Origin: a virus
Reading direction: 5' to 3' (one strand)
Virus record (IMG/VR): IMGVR_UViG_3300043409_002103
Coordinates: 1-20,172 of that record
Length of the DNA stretch: 20,172 nucleotides
This document shows, in pieces, positions 16,901 to 20,172 of this stretch. Under the pieces are notes generated by a model. The model had not been told where the DNA came from and did no database searches. It worked only from the letters and a program-made list of their open reading frames with translations. The position numbers and the translations under genes are program-made. Each line of letters begins with the position of its first letter. The first letter of the stretch is position 1.

Positions 16901-18538
16901 ACTATGCTAGAGAAAATGATAGACTATCCTGTAGCTGGTACTGCACTATTAGCAATACAAAGGAGTTCAAATAAAGAAACTAATACAATTGTATCTGCCG
17001 GAAAACCTGAAGCTTCTTCTATATACTATGATGTAACCTTTTTAAAAGATGAAAAAGGTAATTATAAAAGAAACAAGTATGGTGAATTATTAAGTAAAAC
17101 AGGAACTACTAAGTTTTCTGATTGGATGACTCCTTTATATAGAGAAACAGTACAAGATAAACTTGACATCTTATTTCCACGGAAAGCTGTAAAATTTGCA
17201 CCAGGTCAGAAAGATAAAGTAACTAAGAAATTTAACAGTTTCTTGGTTGATCTTCAAGCAATCACTAATGAAGATACTGATAAAAATATAAAAGCATTAG
17301 AGGAAGTAGAAACAGCTATTGAAGATTTTGTAAAAGTTAATAATGTTGAGATACCGGATAATGTAAAAGAAGCATTAAATGATAAGAAAACTCAACTAGG
17401 TAAAACAGTTGGTACTAATTTGATTGATGAAGTTATAAGTAAGTATGAAGCACAAGTTTCTAAAAGCAAATCTACATTAGATACTCTTGTAGCTAATCTA
17501 GCTAAGATTAAATCTAATGTATCATTTGATGAAATAGACTTAGAAGATGACAGTGACTTTATCCAAGAACAGCTAGAGGCGGATAAAGAATTTAAAGATA
17601 GATTTGAAAAACATGCTACTACATTTGTAGGCCGTAGTGGTGTCCCTAGTATAGGTCAATTAGTAGCTGTAGATACCCTTAATTTATCCGGTATTATAAC
17701 AGATTCCGAATATAAAGCAATAGCAGCTGAAGATTATAACATGGAAAATGTATCTAAACTAATCCATGATGCTGTTAGTAGAATTCAGTATTTAAAAGTA
17801 AACAGTCAAACAGCTGAAGAATCAAATAAATTTAAAATATACCAAAGTCAGATCATGAATGTAATGACCAGTAGTAAAATCAATCAGTCAAATATTGGTG
17901 CTGTTACTAGTTTAAAATTGGCCAAAACTAAGATGGCAGAGGGTAAGTTTAAAGATGCATTAGATATTATAAATGCTGAGAAATTTAAAATAGAATCTAA
18001 AATAAGAGATTCTAAAAATGCTTATACTACAACAGAACTACAGAAAAAAGCTGATGAATTAACTAAGGTTGCAGAAGCTATAGTAACTACAACAGGTTAT
18101 GTTGAAGAACAGTTTGAAATACCTGTAGAAGAAGAGGTTCAAGGAGATGAAGAAGAGATAGATTATGAAGAAATGTTTGACAAAATAATTCTTAAAAAAG
18201 GTATGACTCTTTTTTCTAAAAATGCTAAATTTACAGTTAGATCCTTCAATATAGTAAAGAAAGAAGTTACCATTAAGGATGATATGAATAGAGAATTTAC
18301 TATTACTATGGATGAACTAAATAAAAACTATACAACTGAAGAGGATACCCTTGGTCCTGAAGTAACAGAACCGGTTGAATTAACTCCAGAAGAAGAAAGC
18401 TTTGTAAAAGAATCTCAAGATAATGTAACTGACATATTAGATGATGCACCTACGACAGATGTATTAATGAAAGAAGCTGATAATATATCTTTAGATAAAG
18501 CTGAAGATGACCTTTTAGATGACTTAAACTGTAAATAA
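10964..18538 (+). CDS. Giant putative virion/ejection protein with embedded PD-(D/E)XK nuclease domain
   Basis: This is a 2524-residue multidomain protein. Residues 1-230 are polar. About 232-262 (GIIGEAIVEEIGGALLAAP...) and about 575-600 (FASGFFMGTLAAPVNAAIPF) are hydrophobic or amphipathic and could insert into a membrane during genome delivery. About 630-1560 is long charged helix and coiled coil. A seven-Thr linker (1583-1589) precedes the first of two TDTKAD-[IV]-ERR units (1590 and 1681); the second block ends with an INAKYAAELEAL segment (1799-1810). Residues about 1827-1990 carry a RecB/Cas4-type nuclease signature: H1827, G1926-E-I-D1929, V-D1942-I-K1944 and Q1974-x3-Y1978. A small beta-rich segment lies near 2400-2450. 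TAATG overlaps couple it to the upstream gene, and an AAGGTAG sequence precedes the ATG. I saw no DxDxD RNA polymerase motif. The virion role is inferred from context. Confidence 0.85.
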   Translation: MADETPFSPLDALGPEYGDINAPRLDAQGLSPFEGDMLRDPKINFPKVERYFPVLPKVGNLDRPNRAIEQNVVRTPANNSSIAPKRISGSQNKASTRQYLDALFQANQNKNSYAKIYSYNAGPDGNAFYKRYASYGQETFDKIGFHPLRDNESNFNAQTTKWDDFSRMMTHSFGPLFARGFVSGPKSLWKMAHGDFTSADREDATAYEEAAAIGQSSKGGLFSFANNTMMNFGYTAGIIGEAIVEEIGGALLAAPTGGVSLFATTANIATKVPKALSLTERAFNGYSAVKNTLKSFDSMQSARKFWNAASSNKTISAIGRGLNPLENTFEAMRAIKGADNITDLATLSKTAGGFYRDIRKINMALSEARLEAGMVENKVYDKLYHEAYMAKGEPPNNKEQAALEKQSKEASLETLLTNTALIYASNAITFNNITGPRGGLRNFMKSTKDDIYHMASKEGQKDFGKIGKVIYDKTAKKFDLEKSGFKSWLKGWKRDPIYKSVFGTIGYFKANFTEGIQENFQEVIAQANERYYVDSYKSPTLQTQLYSKGVISADLKPKSSYYSEGLKDQFGSQGFETFASGFFMGTLAAPVNAAIPFLSSTYNRTFNKEEFAKWEKDEVAIATKLKKELNEVSMKDFMSDRIMNTGAQDLISKIRTNASKKEGLDSETESYINAVGTMRRTGTSDIFIDNLKSFKEYDDKEFADALKITEDQVPKYRSRIDNAVTRLTDINNIFNSAERKYPNPASLDNLGEPGSDEYIAKVALYNGWNRSINNYAFFTEAYQDVRKRRSQIQDKYSNNPNFQSLNSTEKTLLFEPERIKDEVKILSTQLAIEKDGENDSKKVFDLENNIKALTDYSNAHLAFDNFFNRADYAKVIKEELQKKTGKEPTPEEIAEELDNKFGSLDNEERKLFHMINLKNAHNSYLKTLAKDKGEYIFDENVEEGFGLLIDYLKLGHEKQSLAEYVDIMNDPAQFMESARRNAEWMRKFYDKRVKYFEDLINSELGKVRDNAFLNKLADDQLYLNKEDMENYLGDKNIPPSEIYDAKSKQVYPKGSKEYNEIYAEYFEKRAKLKSQLSPKKTGVIKQTYEDKINELNAKKQEEIDALPTETFKNYGEDLQRKGKNKSVTIQELNEQLQPEEYVEVDYKNAIEPMVFYKDAEGNLRYETPDGAYVEMAELKTRFTEAKRFSYEQKPDESKVKEIEDRYKARIEEIMEAYNSDLQDIEATIPFEEVTADTNLSTADLKDFRNMLYEKFVSDYLDNLSQEEQDAIYADETVMDLEFEKWYRLPENKKYFDEYNKQNKPKAVKNNIEFDFEGAKLNTSDLTLPEIINYRDSINQKITNLEEIISEAEEIEGEEEAIAISKKERNELRTDLRNLNIVIQRRQYENFSEPIKEAVIKIQKLITAQKNVEEDYLLTEDDQVTGLKKGEKAYRINGEIHRRTTNAIQDVLGSEYEYQGKAQVDSAFNNTIGKTGLNEKSINEFIDTLNGLLASDNLPGANSLFIEKIEDQLKALDGLTPEQIKLEREKEVLLKSLDKKIGDIIKAEEDRLPQRVDNLNVQRQEIERQLLELENKIKGTKSSTTTTTTTDTKADIERRLKEEANTLEKEFASIKVKDGGTLFGKDGSLYINALDAAVYGIKESFKIILPEYQEKADRYIFITKYFDQAVKKELAALGSTTDTKADVERRRQEDLDKTNAQIERVEKRGDSFIRTKVEVYTTLSSNETLDEIIIITFKDGSRIFRTTDVKTGELILDEKIKKDNSTTNEKFIEEWVGNLDNSLKKISEDNNPNKTAVDKINAKYAAELEALKQPTNTTKATEEEALAHNTTRDIIMNMFAEETYQDSRDAGNFLDDAKDYLESGVKPKFDEAKITEEAYNNLFSPEGLLTTIKKKVDTGEFFLVGRGLVVYDSNINKLNKDKDRIAGEIDLLIATKDGIFIVDIKSGESTKWRNFNKLSTDKDRNYSKREEYTLQQGAYATMLEKMIDYPVAGTALLAIQRSSNKETNTIVSAGKPEASSIYYDVTFLKDEKGNYKRNKYGELLSKTGTTKFSDWMTPLYRETVQDKLDILFPRKAVKFAPGQKDKVTKKFNSFLVDLQAITNEDTDKNIKALEEVETAIEDFVKVNNVEIPDNVKEALNDKKTQLGKTVGTNLIDEVISKYEAQVSKSKSTLDTLVANLAKIKSNVSFDEIDLEDDSDFIQEQLEADKEFKDRFEKHATTFVGRSGVPSIGQLVAVDTLNLSGIITDSEYKAIAAEDYNMENVSKLIHDAVSRIQYLKVNSQTAEESNKFKIYQSQIMNVMTSSKINQSNIGAVTSLKLAKTKMAEGKFKDALDIINAEKFKIESKIRDSKNAYTTTELQKKADELTKVAEAIVTTTGYVEEQFEIPVEEEVQGDEEEIDYEEMFDKIILKKGMTLFSKNAKFTVRSFNIVKKEVTIKDDMNREFTITMDELNKNYTTEEDTLGPEVTEPVELTPEEESFVKESQDNVTDILDDAPTTDVLMKEADNISLDKAEDDLLDDLNCK
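15725..15757 (+). repeat. 33-bp direct repeat inside the giant gene, copy 1
   Basis: This copy encodes TTDTKADIERR and differs from 15998-16030 at one base (ATA versus GTA). The copies are 273 bp apart, in frame. The identical codon choice points to a recent duplication or recombination rather than only protein-level selection. Confidence 0.85.
15998..16030 (+). repeat. 33-bp direct repeat inside the giant gene, copy 2
   Basis: This is the second copy of the segment, encoding TTDTKADVERR, with 32 of 33 bases identical to 15725-15757. The 80 or so residues between the copies and those after the second copy are unlike each other. The repeat may therefore mark exchangeable module borders. Confidence 0.85.
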
Positions 18539-18540
18539 TA

Positions 18541-20172
18541 ATGAGTATCACTTGTGCGCTGTCTGATGACCAGATTAAAAAATTATTCAAACTAACATAT
18601 AAAAGAATGCAAGAGGCCTTAGACTCAAAGACTGAGTTTAATGCTGATGCTTATATGAAAGATTTGTATAACAAAATTTCTACTAGAGAAGATGCAGAAA
18701 CTGCTGCTAAGTTTATTCAACAAGTTCCTGCTATAATCCGTACAATTGGGGCTAAGACTATGTTTTTAAACTTAGACTTTACAAACAATCTGGATGAGAG
18801 AGCTCTTAAACAATTGAGTAGAGATTTCAGTATACAAGCTGTTAAAGATAAATACCAACCTGTTCCAGAACCAAAAGGTGCAGAACCTACAGAGAAGCAA
18901 AAGCAAGTTGAAGGTTTACAATTAAAACAAATTGAACTTGGTGAAGAACCAGTTACAATTATTAAACCTAATAGGTTTAAAACTTTAAGTCCTTTTGGAG
19001 GTACCTTACAGACATATGTAAAGTTTAAACCATCAGAACAAGGAGAAGGCAAAGTTATTGTAGAAGAAATAGATCCTGAAAAAATACATATTGTAAATAC
19101 ATTCCAAAGAATAAAACAGATTCAGGCTATGTCTGATATCACTGATGGAATTGAGTATGATGGTAAGAAACTTAGTTTTAAAACTCAGAATCTTGATAGA
19201 TTTGCAGTTGGAGATAACTTTAACATTTTAGATAAAGCTACAAGAGAGGAAATAACTCTTTCTAGAAAAATCAGAAAGAACAAAGACAAAGTAAATCCAA
19301 ACATATCTCAAGTAGACCAAAGAGTAATCTTGTTATTAACAGATAAGTTTGGTAACATGTTATACTTTGATAAAGAAGGTACTCTTACAGATAAAGAGAA
19401 AGGTAAACCTGTCTATCAATTTATGAGGGTTGTTAGAAAAGAAGGAACAAGCTTTACAGTAAAAGATATCTATAACATAGATGATCAAGTTATTTCTCCA
19501 AAGGAGTTTGTGGATGCTACATATGATCCTAAGATTGATGGTACTAAAGAAGAATATCTTGAGTTAGTTAGAAAAGAACAACAGAGTGAAATGAAAGAGT
19601 TGTATAACTTACAACAGAAAGCATTAAAAAATGATGAGCTTTTATTACCTATAACTGGTATAACTACAGGTGTACCATCTAACTTAAGCAGTACAATTAT
19701 AAAGCTAAATGAACTTGGTAAGTTTCCGGGTATTGATAGCAAGGTGTATGATACTATTGATGTACTTCCAAAAGATAGAAATGGTATATCTGCAGGACGT
19801 GCTGTAATAGAAATCAATGGAGATATATTTCAAATAGATAGACCAAGAATAACTGAAGAGTTAGCAATGGAAATTACTAATGTAATGACTAGCACTGTTA
19901 TTTCTAATACAGCTAAGATAAAATATTTAGAACAATTTTTATCACCTACTATTGCAGCATCATCTAGAAAATATAAATTCCAGTATAATAAAGATGGTAA
20001 ATATATTTACTTTAAAGAGTTTGCAAAATTTAATGAGAAAGAACCGGTAGGAAAAGATAACTTACTATCTGCAGATACCTTAAAAAAACTAAACCCTGAA
20101 CAATTAAAAGAAGTAAAAGATAAAATACAAAGAGTATTATTAAATGGGGGATCCAAAAATACAGTAGAAGGA
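18541..20172 (+). CDS. Large uncharacterised phage protein, 3'-partial
   Basis: An ATG two bases after the preceding stop (TAATAATG) opens a frame with no stop up to the window end, giving 544 codons of a longer protein. The first 100 residues are helical (SDDQIKKLFKLTYKRMQEAL, then a TAAKFIQQVP segment). Residues about 135-300 look beta-rich, with short strands such as KTLSPFGGTLQTYVKF and a hydrophobic VILLLTD near 262-268. Residues about 360-385 are Lys/Glu/Gln-rich helix. Ser/Thr/Lys-rich mixed sequence continues to the edge. I do not recognise a family or a catalytic motif. Tight spacing and similar composition suggest it belongs to the same transcription unit and to the same set of giant, probably virion-associated, proteins. 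Crediting it with polymerase or protease activity would go beyond what is visible here. Confidence 0.85.
   Translation, partial: MSITCALSDDQIKKLFKLTYKRMQEALDSKTEFNADAYMKDLYNKISTREDAETAAKFIQQVPAIIRTIGAKTMFLNLDFTNNLDERALKQLSRDFSIQAVKDKYQPVPEPKGAEPTEKQKQVEGLQLKQIELGEEPVTIIKPNRFKTLSPFGGTLQTYVKFKPSEQGEGKVIVEEIDPEKIHIVNTFQRIKQIQAMSDITDGIEYDGKKLSFKTQNLDRFAVGDNFNILDKATREEITLSRKIRKNKDKVNPNISQVDQRVILLLTDKFGNMLYFDKEGTLTDKEKGKPVYQFMRVVRKEGTSFTVKDIYNIDDQVISPKEFVDATYDPKIDGTKEEYLELVRKEQQSEMKELYNLQQKALKNDELLLPITGITTGVPSNLSSTIIKLNELGKFPGIDSKVYDTIDVLPKDRNGISAGRAVIEINGDIFQIDRPRITEELAMEITNVMTSTVISNTAKIKYLEQFLSPTIAASSRKYKFQYNKDGKYIYFKEFAKFNEKEPVGKDNLLSADTLKKLNPEQLKEVKDKIQRVLLNGGSKNTVEG
18962..18980. repeat. Perfect 19-bp palindrome inside a coding region
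   Basis: TTAAACCTA and TAGGTTTAA form a perfect 9-bp inverted repeat around a single A. The core resembles the stop-codon hairpin repeats (TAAACTT-NNN-AGGTTTA). It lies in the partial gene at 18541, where it encodes an IKPNRFK stretch. It could be a protein-binding operator or a chance event in A+T-rich DNA. Confidence 0.4.

Noticed and set aside
10964-18538. The giant protein as the crAss-like virion RNA polymerase
   Set aside because: I looked for a DxDxD catalytic motif such as DFDID; the nearest acidic strings (LEDDSDF) do not fit.
6680-19817. Other reverse-strand frames of 60-111 codons
   Set aside because: All are shadows of longer coherent + strand genes with no domain content or spacing that suggests real genes.
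1-20172. Stop-codon reassignment
   Set aside because: Genes read cleanly with the standard stops, and every visible gene ends in TAA; no in-frame TAG or TGA is needed to join frames.
1-20172. CRISPR array, tRNA or rRNA genes, insertion sequences
   Set aside because: There are no regularly spaced repeats, cloverleaf-like sequences or transposase motifs, and almost no non-coding space to hold them.

Overview
This window looks like part of the late (virion) module of a tailed phage with a large, A+T-rich genome. The likely host is a member of the Bacteroidota. The reasons are: every gene is on the + strand; coding density is close to complete; all six visible stop codons are TAA; genes abut or overlap by one base (TAATG, twice); most starts lack a Shine-Dalgarno sequence and follow A/T-rich leaders; and the proteins are very long, low in cysteine and rich in helix, Gln, Asn, Lys and Glu. 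Several proteins resemble, from memory, uncharacterised families in uncultured Bacteroidota phages, including crAss-like ones. No capsid, portal, terminase, polymerase or tRNA gene is visible, so lineage and host are inferences.

Layout, left to right. (1) 2-1804: a large protein whose frame is already open at the left edge, with a possible ADP-ribosyltransferase-like segment. (2) 1805-1861: a short gap with a hairpin repeat and a promoter-like A/T leader. (3) 1862-4993 and 4997-7171: two putative virion proteins that share an N-terminal signature and many Gly-Gly motifs. (4) 7172-7233: a second gap with a near-identical copy of the hairpin repeat. (5) 7234-7875: a GIY-YIG homing endonuclease with NUMOD-type DNA-binding motifs. 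(6) 7875-10964 and 10964-18538: two very long proteins translationally coupled by TAATG overlaps. The second has 2524 residues, with hydrophobic segments near its N-terminus and a RecB/Cas4-like PD-(D/E)XK nuclease signature near residues 1827-1978. (7) 18541 to the right edge: the first 544 codons of another large protein.

My reading is that this is a run of internal or ejected virion ('cargo') proteins made late in infection. Shared peptide signatures tie the first three together: a 20-residue E-[LM]-[ST]-x2-E-[IL]...G-x2-V-E tail motif, a KVRI-x-K-x-P start, and [aromatic/Met]-Gly-Gly motifs. These could be sorting or proteolytic-maturation signals. The homing endonuclease sits exactly at the 5' end of the 7875 gene. 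It begins with a near copy of that gene's first six codons, which suggests the endonuclease captured its target's start. The most unusual points are the shared tags, the nuclease domain inside a giant virion-type protein, the captured 5' end and the duplicated stop-codon hairpin.
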